From a virus, in the IMG/VR virus record IMGVR_UViG_3300021364_000045, positions 1 to 45,006 of that record: 45,006 bases of DNA. One strand, 5' to 3'. The position numbers and the translations under genes were made by a program. This document shows positions 9,601 through 20,700 of this stretch, piece by piece. Below the pieces are notes generated by a model. It saw only the letters and a program-made list of their open reading frames with translations. It did no database searches and had not been told where the DNA came from. The first letter of the stretch is position 1, and the number at the start of each line of letters is the position of its first letter.

Positions 9601-12600
9601 GATGTCCACCAGCACTGTCTACACCATAATAAAATTCATTGTGAACAGCATTATACTCAAATCCTGGTGGTGGATTGTCTTGACTTCCTGGGAGAGCACC
9701 AGGACCAGCAGATGGGTTGAATAAAACAACACCATTAGATGCGATACCAAGAGCACCAAGAGTCCATGGTGTCAATGATGGTGAGTTTGTACCACCTCTA
9801 TAAAAAATTGTATGATTTAGAGTTTGTGCTGAAGTAGTATTTGGATTAGCGCCGTTTGGATGTGGACCATGAGTTGCTGGATCTGGAAGTTGATCAGAAA
9901 CAATCGTCATCAAATACTCTGAAGCAGAGAAGTTGCTGCTTGTCAATGACAAACTATCATCAGCACTTACTCCATTTGGTCTAATGATATTGATTGCCGA
10001 TCCAACCTGAGTTTGAAGTACCGTTAGAACTTGTGCAGTGGATGTAACTGAACTGTAGAAAGAAGTTGAGTCAGCATCAGAAGTCCCTCCAGTTGTGGTA
10101 AAGTCGTAATAGATACGTGATCTAAATGAATAACCATTCAAAGATAATGGTGGTAAAATTTCAAGTGTTCCTGTTCCAAGTCCAGATGTATACCAGGGCT
10201 CAGTTCCATCAATATACGTATAACCATTTCCATCATCATATTCCCAGAGAATTACTCCATTTGGAACTGCGGGTGTTGAAAGATTTGTATAAGTTACTGT
10301 AAAAGTATATGGCGTGCTTTGATTGACACTACCTGTAGCAGGAATATCTGTGCCGACACTATAGACTGGATCAACACTAACTACTCCACTTGTTCCTCCT
10401 TGAGTTTGTGAAACAAGCAGTTGTGGATGATCAATAAGAACAACTAATTGAGCACCATCATCACTAGGATTGAATCCATCAATTGATGCTTCACCAACTC
10501 TTACACTGTAGAGTTGATGTCCATTAGATCCAGTTTGTCCTTGAAGTGCTTCGATTCCATATGGACTACCAGGAAGATACGAAGGATTTGCTGGCGTTGC
10601 CCCAGGATCATAACCAAGAGAAATTATTGGGGTAGATCCATCACTGAAAGTCGCTTCAATTTCTACTCTACCTGTATTTGCTCCAGCAAAAATATTTGTC
10701 AGAGAAGCATTATCCCAATAAGTATTATGAGTAAGTGTTACTGTAGCAGTGAAGGTTCTTGCTAGAGTTCTAACATCCGCAGCATTTCCCGAATCTGCAG
10801 ATACTACGCATGAGAAGAAGTAACCACTTATGTCAGTACTATCAGGAACAGTCAAAGTTGCTGTATTGACACCACTGACATTAGCAAGAACTGCTGCATC
10901 ATTCCACTGTCCATTATTGACTGCTGCTTGAGTTGTAGCATACTGCCAACCATAACTCAAAGATCCTGCATCAGAAGCAGATGCTGTAACAGCAAAAGTA
11001 GCAGTTCCACTATCTACTGGATATGATCCATCTCCAGTTGCATTAGATGGTTGAACATCGATTGTAATAGTTGCATTGTTTGTACCAGAGTTGGTCCAAG
11101 AGAAATCAGCAGTTCCTTGAGAAACTTTCTCTCTTACTCTAATCGTATATGTAGTATCACTCGGTGAAGAAATAGTTGTTCCTGAGAGAATACCTGTTGA
11201 AGCATCGAAAGATAAACCTGATCCATCGATCGTATATACACTACCAGATAATGTAAATGCTGAAGAAGCACCACTGTCCAGTTCATACTCCTTTGTCATA
11301 AAGGGTTCTGGATCTTCACCAGCAAATGTTGTAATTACTGTGGAGATTGTAGAATTTACACTAGATCCATTAGCATAACCAACACCAGATAATGCTGGGG
11401 TAATTGAATATGCTGCGTTGAGATCAATAAATGGGAAGAAGACACCTTGACCACCATCGTATGTAACTGATGTAGTGCCTGTAGCAACTGGATCATACTG
11501 TCTGTAAACTCCAGTTAGATCTGGGAAATTTGCAACTCCTTCAGTTCTGCCACCAGCGCGTGGTGCTGACCCCCAACGACCGCCAGAAAGACGTAATACA
11601 GAAGACTCCTCTAATCCATCTGGACCAATTATTGATGTGTCTCTATCAATATATTCTTTTGGAACTCTAGATTTTGGTACAGGGAAATTCTTGATCTGTA
11701 CTCCACCACTATATTCCTCAGACTCTAATTGTGCCCAAAGTTCACCTGCAGCATATGCATTACCATCTGGGCTGGTTCCAGATCTAACAACGTTTGAATA
11801 GTTATTGATCCAATTATAGACAGCATCATTCTCAAAGAAAGTTCCTTCAATCTTTGTAAATCTCATTGGCCATCTTGGACGACCATCAACGAATATATCA
11901 GAATCTGCCTTGTTGAAGATACCACCACCACCTTGTTCGGTGCCAGTTGCAGCAGTATCTGCGGTGAATGTAATAGTTTTATTTACTGAATCAATTGAGG
12001 TTACAGTTCTCCACTTAGAGCAGAAATCTGCCAGAGAAATGCCACCAATTGTTGCTTCAGTAATAGTTGAAACACTTGTCAACTCTGCACCCATCGATGG
12101 GTGATTATCACAATAGTAATAATAAGATGCTGATGTGTTAGTAACATCTGGGTGAGTATCTCCTCTAGGATCAATAAATTCAATAAAGCATTCAACACCA
12201 CCACCTACAGCACCAACATAAGTTGCTCTATCAACTTCGCCTTGACCAGCAACAACAAAACGCATACAATGCTTTGGATTCAGATCAAGATCAATCATAT
12301 AGGCATAGAAATCCTGCCCACTGTTATGAGTTCCATCTGAAGTTGGTGAGATGTTTAGTGGGTGAGTTAGGTTACTAGCATCTGTCTGAAGGAATCTGTA
12401 AACTACACCTTGCTCAAGAGCAATTACTGGTTGAGCTGACGCTGTTCCTGCAACACCATTCTGAATTCTGGCAAATTCAAATACTCCATTAGCAACTGTA
12501 ACTTCATATTTTACAACTTCTCCCAGGTTGAAAGTATCTTTCTTTCTTTCACTTGAAAGAAGAGTTCCTGAATTGTATGTAGAAATATCATCTTCAACTC

Positions 12601-14590
12601 TTGGGAATTCAAATTCAAAAATATCACCTTGCTGAGGATTCAGTGCAGTATATACTGCATCATGAAGCGAAAGTACAACATCAGTACTGCCATTTGTAGT
12701 GCTAAGAGGATATCTCTTGGCAGTATCATTGGCATTAGTTGTCATGAAATAAGTGGTTGCCGCACCTGCACTAGTACGAACTGTATTCTGGAATCCAACT
12801 TGAGTTGGAGTAGATGCAGTAATGTCAACAAATCTCAGTTTCTTCTCTGCATTTTCTTCAACTCTTTCCTGACCAGTTGCTCCAGTTGCTCCATCATAAA
12901 TATCTCTCCAAACTGCAATCATACCTGCAAGCAACGGAGTGGAGAACGACGTTCCACTGATTGTTGCATGAGAAGATCCTGAATAATCTGTTCCACTAGT
13001 AGGAGTATTAGTTGTCCAATCATAACTTGGACAATAAATGCCTTGACCTGGAGCATAGCAAGTGACTGCTTCACCGTAGTTTGTAAATGATGCAAACGTT
13101 TGGCGGTTGCTAGCAATACGGGTAGCACCAACAGTAAATTTATCTGTTGCGCCGAATGTTTCGTTTGATTTATTTGTAATACTGATTTCTGGATCAAGGA
13201 ATGATTGGTATCCAGCATCCCTTGCACCATAAGTAATTTTTGTATTTTTTGGACCATAATCTTGAGGATTATCCTCTGAGTCCGTCCAAGTCATGCCGTT
13301 ACCAGCAGATCTACAGAGAGTGACTCTTGATAAAGATGAAATTCTTGCCTCAGCATCACTATACATTTCATCCCAGTTCGAGCTTGCCAAGTTAGCTTCT
13401 TGAACTACAATCGAACCAGTCATTCCACTATGAAACTGGCAAACGTATGTCAGAGTACCGCTATTACCAGAGATTTGTGAAGTGTCAATAGTAACTTCAC
13501 CAGTTTGATTATCTCCACTAGTTGTTGTAGCACCAGCAAATGAACCATTAGCATCATTGACCAAGAATGGGTGTCCAGATGCATTCATGTTCATAACAAG
13601 AATGTCACCTTTGGTAACAGTCAGAGTCGGATCATTTGCATTGGTATGAGTTGTGGTTGCATCAGTACCAGTAAATGTATAGTCACTGGCACCATTGTTA
13701 CCTACATTGAGATTATATGTTTGTGGAACATAGTTTTCATTTCTCCCCATGAAAGGAAATTCAGGAGTAGGGGAATTCAAACCAATACTTACATTGACAA
13801 CAGCAGACCTTGGTCTTGTGCCACCATCAAGAGTATTACCTTTGAACGCCGAATCGTTGGGGTCATTGTGACGATAGATAGCATCAAATGCCTCCAACAT
13901 CTTGGAGTTTGTAATATCACCAGCATCATTTGAAACTCTAAGAGCATAGATCTTGGCTTTATTTGCTACACCAGAATATCTACCTGCTGCCATCATGGCG
14001 CAGTATGTTCCATGCCCTTTAGTTACAGAACCACCTACTGTTTGTGGTTCATTTCCGTTTGTAGTCCCTGGATCATATAGAGATGTTGGAAGTTCGTATA
14101 CTCTATAATATCCTTGATGAGTTGTATTATTTAAATCGGTATAATCTGGATGAAAAAATTCTGGATGAAGCCCTGCACCAGATCCTGTTGGTCTGCTAGC
14201 ACCTTGAACACCTGAGTCAATAACATAGATATCTACATCTTCACCATCACTTCTAGTAGAGAATGATCCAATGTTTGGATTGGAATCGTCATAATCTAAT
14301 CTTGAAATTGCATCAAGATGCCAATATCTATTACCAGAAGTTGTTCCTGGAACATAAGTGCTTCTGGTTGCATGGAACTCAAAGTTACTATGATCTTTAG
14401 AAACATTGCCCAACTCTAAGGCAGAAATTTCATTATAAAGTCTTTCTTGATCATCGCCGTCAAAGATGATTATGTCTAGACTTTTTAGAATCTTATATGA
14501 ATCAATAGTTACGGAGGAAGAAACATCAGTCGCGATCTGCTCTAGAGATGCAGAAGGGGATGTTCTTTTGAGCAGGACTTTATTAGACAT
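6644..14590 (-). CDS. Giant virion protein with subtilase, cupredoxin, YHYH, Ig-like and FN3 domains (2648 aa)
   Basis: Residues about 1-75 resemble a subtilase I9-type propeptide. A peptidase S8 domain spans about 115-580 with the full set of motifs: Asp125 (VIDSG), His193 (GHGTYCA), oxyanion Asn431 (SAGNG) and Ser548 (GTSFSTP). A cupredoxin-like domain is inserted at about 298-398, with ligands His340, Cys384, His387 and Met390 in the C-x2-H-x2-M spacing known from amicyanin. A second copper-type domain covers about 690-843 (His743, Cys827, His830, Met833). A YHYH domain follows at about 1590-1835, with a literal GEYHYHSG near 1667. Six Ig-like repeats, each with a YQWQ/YLWE core, occupy about 1870-2455, and two FN3-like domains end the chain. 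There is no signal peptide. The gene overlaps the 71-aa gene by 8 nt. Role (inference): an exposed virion protease or adhesin. Confidence 0.85.
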   Translation of the reverse strand: MSNKVLLKRTSPSASLEQIATDVSSSVTIDSYKILKSLDIIIFDGDDQERLYNEISALELGNVSKDHSNFEFHATRSTYVPGTTSGNRYWHLDAISRLDYDDSNPNIGSFSTRSDGEDVDIYVIDSGVQGASRPTGSGAGLHPEFFHPDYTDLNNTTHQGYYRVYELPTSLYDPGTTNGNEPQTVGGSVTKGHGTYCAMMAAGRYSGVANKAKIYALRVSNDAGDITNSKMLEAFDAIYRHNDPNDSAFKGNTLDGGTRPRSAVVNVSIGLNSPTPEFPFMGRNENYVPQTYNLNVGNNGASDYTFTGTDATTTHTNANDPTLTVTKGDILVMNMNASGHPFLVNDANGSFAGATTTSGDNQTGEVTIDTSQISGNSGTLTYVCQFHSGMTGSIVVQEANLASSNWDEMYSDAEARISSLSRVTLCRSAGNGMTWTDSEDNPQDYGPKNTKITYGARDAGYQSFLDPEISITNKSNETFGATDKFTVGATRIASNRQTFASFTNYGEAVTCYAPGQGIYCPSYDWTTNTPTSGTDYSGSSHATISGTSFSTPLLAGMIAVWRDIYDGATGATGQERVEENAEKKLRFVDITASTPTQVGFQNTVRTSAGAATTYFMTTNANDTAKRYPLSTTNGSTDVVLSLHDAVYTALNPQQGDIFEFEFPRVEDDISTYNSGTLLSSERKKDTFNLGEVVKYEVTVANGVFEFARIQNGVAGTASAQPVIALEQGVVYRFLQTDASNLTHPLNISPTSDGTHNSGQDFYAYMIDLDLNPKHCMRFVVAGQGEVDRATYVGAVGGGVECFIEFIDPRGDTHPDVTNTSASYYYYCDNHPSMGAELTSVSTITEATIGGISLADFCSKWRTVTSIDSVNKTITFTADTAATGTEQGGGGIFNKADSDIFVDGRPRWPMRFTKIEGTFFENDAVYNWINNYSNVVRSGTSPDGNAYAAGELWAQLESEEYSGGVQIKNFPVPKSRVPKEYIDRDTSIIGPDGLEESSVLRLSGGRWGSAPRAGGRTEGVANFPDLTGVYRQYDPVATGTTSVTYDGGQGVFFPFIDLNAAYSITPALSGVGYANGSSVNSTISTVITTFAGEDPEPFMTKEYELDSGASSAFTLSGSVYTIDGSGLSFDASTGILSGTTISSPSDTTYTIRVREKVSQGTADFSWTNSGTNNATITIDVQPSNATGDGSYPVDSGTATFAVTASASDAGSLSYGWQYATTQAAVNNGQWNDAAVLANVSGVNTATLTVPDSTDISGYFFSCVVSADSGNAADVRTLARTFTATVTLTHNTYWDNASLTNIFAGANTGRVEIEATFSDGSTPIISLGYDPGATPANPSYLPGSPYGIEALQGQTGSNGHQLYSVRVGEASIDGFNPSDDGAQLVVLIDHPQLLVSQTQGGTSGVVSVDPVYSVGTDIPATGSVNQSTPYTFTVTYTNLSTPAVPNGVILWEYDDGNGYTYIDGTEPWYTSGLGTGTLEILPPLSLNGYSFRSRIYYDFTTTGGTSDADSTSFYSSVTSTAQVLTVLQTQVGSAINIIRPNGVSADDSLSLTSSNFSASEYLMTIVSDQLPDPATHGPHPNGANPNTTSAQTLNHTIFYRGGTNSPSLTPWTLGALGIASNGVVLFNPSAGPGALPGSQDNPPPGFEYNAVHNEFYYGVDSAGGHPEQNGEYHYHSGTFLFSGDWIAVAQGNSYYQTTNYNGDSFRHPDGHSKIIGWAFDGHPIYGPWGYTNANDNTSSPTRMTSSFSQLNTDTHRPVGFKYTDTITVSGQSVTLTAGSFLQDFTYSPGSGTLDSSNGRYGVTPEYPNGTYAYFITVDSSNVPVYPYIFGTSLRQAYYQPGSAFVPSDPGGNNPNGPTNGGFNVNDIWVDGMTVLAKGGGSNPREITVDDTAPGTAPHTYQWQKSSDNGATWTNIAASEIGFSGETNTTLTIKDDTSAINNLLIRLEITDSGSATTYSNAMPLQYVGSFLTISSQPADVSIISGQTATFSVTAASTDDVPLEYQWEESSDNGSTWTTMTGETNATLSLSGIQTPAGNTGYQYRVQVSSTSAVNTPLTSDVAILTVTQGSITVDTQLTNQTVNEGTDATFTVAMSTNSGLPITYLWERSDDQGSTWTTVAGETSSSLTVSGTTYADDNDDYYRVTGSIPGLGSVVANAVILTVQRTFTIDTQPTDQTVYDTQNVTFSVATTVSSGTATYQWQESTDSGSTWTPITGAVNNSYTISNVATSASGNQYRVVVSLVGSAGDITSNAATLTVNVRPTLAIVSQPQDQTRYQPDAANFTVTANASDASVVTYQWEKSDDNGNTWTPLVGETTNSYTTPATVTANDNGDQYRVIISHPAATNSPITSDVATLTVLTPVITFTQQPQSVSTTAGVPVTFVANASVTSSRTINYLWQVSSDQGATWTDIPASISNNLSVTGDSTNNGYYYRLSAQSEGAAVAYSNSAILTLQFIANPTINPAGFVDAITTKTFVRQPRIQSSLFISYLGNGHEYSFWRITRVSDGQIVYTTAVDFDPAGDSGQKIEFLAPVLDWNTTYTVEVRYRDSAGFDSAWSSPVAFTTNVVDQPVFNLPIETSLRPTINLNNVSYDTANYSHTSTDWQIADDASFSNVIYESLTDTENLLELEVPSNVVLESSTNYYVRARINVT

Positions 14591-14798
14591 TCTTCTTTAG
14601 CAATTCCTTGAGTAGGGTTTTTATTTCAGATATTTCTTGCTTGAGATTATTTATATCTTCAACCGTTGTGTTCAATTTATGATGCTGTTTTTTGGACTGC
14701 ATATATCTTTCATATGCAGTCCTGTCGGTATTGACTACAGCTCCCGTTTCCATGTTCTTGCGGAGGTCAGAATGACCTTCAATACGTGCTTCTTTCAT
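14583..14798 (-). CDS. Small coiled-coil protein (71 aa)
   Basis: This 71-aa protein has an N-terminal half with EGHSDLRKNMETGAVVNTDR and a strongly helical C-terminus (INNLKQEISEIKTLLKELL) with heptad spacing of Leu/Ile, so a short coiled coil is likely. The 'GHxDLxKxxxTGAVVNxDxxAYExY' pattern is one I associate with small baseplate/tail proteins in T4-like marine phages; I did not check this. The gene starts 1 nt after the 2878-aa gene and overlaps the 2648-aa gene by 8 nt, so it sits between two giant virion genes and may help assemble them. It also carries the late promoter for the 2648-aa gene. Confidence 0.7.
   Translation of the reverse strand: MKEARIEGHSDLRKNMETGAVVNTDRTAYERYMQSKKQHHKLNTTVEDINNLKQEISEIKTLLKELLKKNV
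14648..14655 (-). promoter_or_regulatory. Putative T4-type late promoter (TATAAATA)
   Basis: An exact TATAAATA lies on the minus strand inside the 71-aa coiled-coil gene, 58 bp before the start of the 2648-aa protease gene. It matches the T4 late octamer used by gp55-type sigma factor. A chance match in AT-rich DNA is possible, but the spacing to a giant late gene is suitable. Confidence 0.55.
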
Positions 14799-14799
14799 A

Positions 14800-17700
14800 T
14801 TATGCGCTAGCGATACATCTTAGATCTTCAATTTTTGGAACATATGCTGGTCCCTTCTCATCATTCAGTCTCATGATAATTTTGACAGAGAACTCAGAGA
14901 ACTCTGGAAGATCTTCAACTGTGAACTTATATTCCTTGAAGGAATCAGCAAATTCTTGTGATGGATCAAGGATGTCTGAATCATCAACTTCAATATCATC
15001 TGCATTATCTGCTAAACCACTTGTCTCCTCATCGAAGTCAACTGGGAAGATGAACGCTTCTGCAACAGCAAGTTCAGTTGGAGCACCAGCAGCAGTAACA
15101 TTATTGACTGTGACCTGAACTCCCGATCCACCACCAGCACCATCAAAAGTAGGATCAAATGTTAGATATTCTCCAACTTTATACCCAACACCTGGAGAAT
15201 TCAGAACTACTGAAGAAACATTACCATTTGCATCTACAGTGATATCAAAGGTTGCTCCAGAACCAGCAGATGGAAGATTTGTGGGTGAATTTGGATCATA
15301 GATAGCTGCTACACTAGAATAAGAACCCTGAACATAACCCGCACCACCGCTGGTCAATGTTTGGTTTCCAGTCAAAGCATTTCCTGTTCCACCTGTATTT
15401 GAATCAATTATAACTCTAGGAGCAGACAGGAATCCAGATCCTCTCTTGGTAACCAAAATGTTAGTGAGAGTATTTGTATTAGTATCAATCACAGGAGTAA
15501 CTTCAGCACCATTTGCTGGTTCAAGAGTTACTGCTGGTGCAGTTGTATATCCTGCTCCACCATTTGTAATTTCAATCGATCTAATAGAAGATTTCTCAGT
15601 AAACTTAGGATTGAAGTATCTCCATGGTTGTGAACTGATAATCTTATCAGATGAAGTAGGTCTGATTCGATACATTACTTGAATGTCTTTGTTAGCAAAT
15701 AGATTTGCTGTCAAACGAACATCAATATTAGTAGCAGGGTTTTCCAGATTTACTGTCTTAGTCTGATACTTAGCACTATGTGATCCCATTTCACCTTCTT
15801 CTTCAGTTCTATAGAGGAATCCTCCACGATCAATAGGATCTGTTTGGAGATAATAGTCTGTAGATGCTCCAACAACCTGGAATACATATGGGGTCAGAGA
15901 TGCAGTTGTTTGTGGTGGAGCAAATCTCATTCCTTGCTGAAGAATGAGTTCACCAGAAGCACTATTTACATTAGTAGTAGGAATCTTCAGATATCTGATA
16001 TCAATATATTTTTCCTCTTGGTTTATACCAACAACCTCTGCTTGAATTATACCTGTTGAAGCTGATTCAATAGATCCTGTCACAAAGTTTCTAACTCCAT
16101 TTGGATCTACCTTATAAACGTTCTGGATTACAGAACCAATTCCAATACCACCAATTTCTGCAGTACCGCCAAGTGAAGGGGTATTATCAAAAGGATATAA
16201 GCGATAAACCTTATATCCAAATCTTGCTTGATCTGGCATTGGTTTATCAATTCTATTAGAAACTGTAAAGAGACTTACACGATCAAGATCAAGCACAGGA
16301 GAAACCGCATCATTTGTGGTTGACATGGTTATGTTGTACTTCAGAGACTTTCTACCATCATTTCTATAGATTTCATTGATTTCAGAAAGAACTGCATAGT
16401 TATCAGTCAGATAAGTATTCCTACCAGGAACAACAGAAATTGTTTCAGTTGAGAATGCATTTGGATTGTCATAATCAACAGAGTCTGCTTTCAAGGCATC
16501 GATGGTGTGCGAAACATTACAACTTGGGAATTGAAGAAGAGAGACTTGAGGTTGTAAAGTCTGGAACTGCTGGTTTTCAGTTGCATATGCAAATACTCCA
16601 CCGCCCCTACCACTTTCAGTTGCCTGATCATTCTGAGAGTTAGGATCTTTTGAAATCAGAACATCATATGAATCTATACCAACATTCAAAATTTGATGGA
16701 TAGAGTTCATCTTAGAAATGGCGATTCCATTCATAAGAGCATCTCCTGTACCAACACCCTGAACTCCCTTGAGAATCACGTAATCGCCCTCTGACATTCC
16801 ATGGTTCTTGTGAGATACTCTTACAACTCTTGGATTAGAACCAAAGAGGTTGTCAGCATAAGCAGAAGGTGCAGATGCACTGCTGTAAATACTTTCCCCG
16901 ATCGAGTTGCCACCTCTATAAGAGAGTTTATTGGTTTCAAATGGCGCAGGACCCATTCTGATGAATGGCATCTTATCATTTACAAGTTCGACAGATGCTG
17001 TAGATGTTGTGGAGAACTTAGCACGATTCAGAGTAAACTTGACATCTTCAAACTGATCAGCAGTCCAAAGAGTAGAGTTCTGAGACTTGAACAGAGATCC
17101 AAGATATGGTTGAGTAGAAACTCTCTGTGTTGTCCCAATTTCATTCTCACCAAGGCGAGAGATATACATGTTGTAATCGATGCTATTTGAAACAACAACG
17201 AATGCATATTCAGTATTATTTTCAAGATAAATTGGTGATGGGAACTTGAACTTGGTTCCAACACTTGCATCATCTGAAGTACCTACTCCCATCTCAACTG
17301 CATGAGATTCTCCTCTAATTCTGGAAATCGCTGTTGCTCCAGCACCATCACCCTCGATTGAAACTGAAGGTTCTGAAGTGTAACCAGATCCTGGATTAGT
17401 AACTACAATCTCAACAATTCTTTGGAGTCTTGCATCAATTTTTGCATATGCAGTTGCTTGTACACCACCAACTTGTTGTGGAGATCCAATTGTAACTGAT
17501 GCTGTAGTATAAGTTTCTCCAGTGTTTACCATCTCAATAGATGCTACCTGGAAAGAATCTCTTGCAATATTGACAATAGAAGTTGGTTCTGGGAATCTTT
17601 GAATTGAAAGAACTTCTCCTGGTTGGAAGTCAATTCCATTATGATTACTCAACTCAAGAGTATATGTTGTATTGCTGAAGTTTACTGTAGTAGTTGTTCC

Positions 17701-20700
17701 TGTAATCTCTAAATTAGTTTTGACAGTTCCATTTGCACCAGAGGTCAGTCCAATAACAGTTTCTCCAGCAACGAAGGAAACTGCACTATCACTTACAATC
17801 TTCAACTTAGTTGTTGGATTGACAGTAACTTCAGAGAATGGAATTGTTTTCTTGCCTGGAGTTCCAAGAAGAGTTTCAGTCAGATAGCATCTAGTTGGTA
17901 CATTTTCACTCTTTGATTGGAAGAAGACTTCCAGACTTGAGAGGAACATACCATCTTGATATCCTTCAACCATGAAAGTCTGAGCAACAGGGTCAAAGTA
18001 GTTTGTATTTGCTTCTTGATTAGTTCTAACACCATCAACAAACTGAGTCTGGTCTTGCTCAGAAACAGATCTTTGAGTAATGGTAGGAACTCTCGTAGAA
18101 ACGATAGTTTCCTGCACAGTCTCCATGAGACCCATTGCAAAGTATTCTGCTTCTGAGAAGGTATCTACATCAACTTCTCTTTCACTGTTTACAGAACTGG
18201 AAGTAAGTCTGAACGTTCTTTCACCAACTCTGAATGTTCTTGTAGAACTAGAAGTGTCATAAATGATATCATCCAGATTTCCAGTAAACCTTTGGAAATT
18301 GTATGATGAATCGGAAGAACTTGTAGAAACTCTTCTACGATCCAATTCATCATCAGAAATTCCTCTAGTAGCGAGTTCATTAGTAACATTAGTGGTAAAT
18401 TCTCTAAGAGGAGCTGCGCCATTGGGAATGATAAAGACACCACTAACATTACCATTATCATCAGTAATGATTGGTTGACCAAATCCTTTAGGAGAGTTTA
18501 GTGCCTCTCCAGTGTAGTTGTTATCTGGGCAAACCCATGCACTAACATCAATACCCTCAAAGAATGCGTAGAGGCGAGTATTTGGTTTGAGTGCTGTAGA
18601 AGTAAATCTTACTACTCTTGCTCTCATATTTGGTTGGAATGCCATTCCAACTACTCTATCACCAAAACTTTGCTGAACTACATTAGATCCAGCAAGACGA
18701 TTTTGTGTTCCCTGTCTAGTTCTGGTTCTTGTTCTGCCCATTACACTAGTAGTAGTGTTGACAGTTACACCAGCAACTAGAAGGTCTCTAGTTCTACCAG
18801 AACCATTTGGATTTCTAATCCTCAGATTCTGTGGAAGATTTCTTTGGAAATCTCTCATCCATGGCATCAAGTTGCCAGTTGAAGATGTATCTCTAGCAAG
18901 TTCTTGCTGACCACTCCAAGAAGTCTGCCATTCATTCCAAACAGTACCAAGAACACCGTTCTCGTCTGCCATATTCTGAATGGTGTCAAAGAGATTGTTG
19001 TCGTTGACAACCAAGTTAGGTCTTCTCTCAGTATCCTTCCACTCATCAAAAGGAGGATCAAGAGTAAGAGATCCTTTATACTGGAACACCAAGAATGGGT
19101 TCAGGTTGATAGTTTCAGTAGCAAATGGATTCTTGATAAACTCTTGCTCAGTATAATCAAGAGTAATCAAACTTCCTGCCTTTTTGTAACCCTTAGCAGA
19201 TCTTGATGCATCATCAGTTACCTGCTCTCTAAGAGATACTTGATTTGTAAAATGCTGTGGTCTCAGTTGCTGAGACTGCATGTCAATAGCACACTTATAT
19301 TCAGTAGAGAAAGTGTCTCCAACATTATGTCCAGAGAAATTATCTACAACAATACCACTCTTGAATCTATCAAGACCTGTTACTGCATCTTTGATTGAAG
19401 TATTGAGTGTGTCTTGCTCAAGAAGACTGAGAGTGGTGTAATACTCCATTCTCTCAATACGATCTTCAAGTTTGCGAATATCCTTCATGGTATATCGCTT
19501 GTAATTATATACCTTGATCGATACCTCTGATGGATCAAATGTATATGCAGGTACATCAAGATCAAAGAGTCTGATAGACTCTTCAAGTGCTTGTGGATAT
19601 TCTGGGAGAATAGAAGGTACGCCTTGAACTACTTCAAATACACCTCTTCTTGTCAAATAGACACTATCCTTTCTTGGAAGATAGAAGTCATATGTGAGTT
19701 CAAATGAATCACCTGGAACAGGAACAAATGTATCTACCGTTGTAAATCTAAGTGCCCCAAGTTCTCCCTTATCTTCAGCACCAGCAACATATCCTATAGT
19801 TGATGTTCCAGCACCTATATCAGCAGAGGGTCTGAAGTCAATTGCATCTCTAAGTTGAATTGCACCACTCTTTTCTGAATAGAATACGGGAATATCATCA
19901 TAAAGAAGAGTAATATTGTTTGCATTCAGATAAGAATCAACGGAGAAAAATTCTCCATCATTAGAACTGTGATCAAAATATGTGAAGTCAACCAGAAGTT
20001 GACCACTTGGTTCCTCTGAACCTTTTTTACGGATCAATCTTGCAATGTCGTAAACATTGTCTCTTTGACCATTATCAAAGATGAAACGCTCTTTGATATC
20101 AATGTCGGTTACAAGAGCAGAAGCATCTGGATCAGCAGACATATAAACTGCATTTAGTTTGAATCCATCAACTTTACCAAGATTGATAATTTCTTTCTTG
20201 TTGTAAGTAGAAACTGCTAACTGGGCATTTTTGAGAATCTTAGTTCTTGGTCTAGCGTTTCTGATAAAAATAGGAGCAGTCAGTTTGATAACGGCACCAT
20301 TGAATGTCGAAGGGAGACCACTGAATACGATCTGACCGTTTGTTCCTCCTGTAGCAAGAGTTCTTTGATTTTCGTAGAGTGACAAATCAATAATGTCACC
20401 AACTGATAATCCACTACTAGTTCCAGCATCAGCGACAACTGCAGTGTATCTATTTGAGAAACCATCAAAGTCTCTATTCTCACCACTCAGAGTGAATGTA
20501 AGTGACCCACTACCGATAGTAGAAATAAATTGCTTGAGCGTCTTGAAGTTGAATCCAGTCTCAGTCTTATCTTTTGCAGTTGTTTTTACTACAGAATCTG
20601 GAGTTTTTAGAACCAAAGTATTTTTATCTGCTCCACCAACTCTTGCTTCAATCTTGAAGAGTTGTGCATTTGTTACATCATCAACAATAGAACCATAAAC

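Noticed and set aside
6644-14590. Reading the 2648-aa protein as a host gene captured whole
   Set aside because: The Ig-like, YHYH and GSGY-type context and its tight overlap with the 71-aa phage gene fit a phage virion gene. Codon and base composition look like the neighbours, so recent whole-gene capture is not supported.
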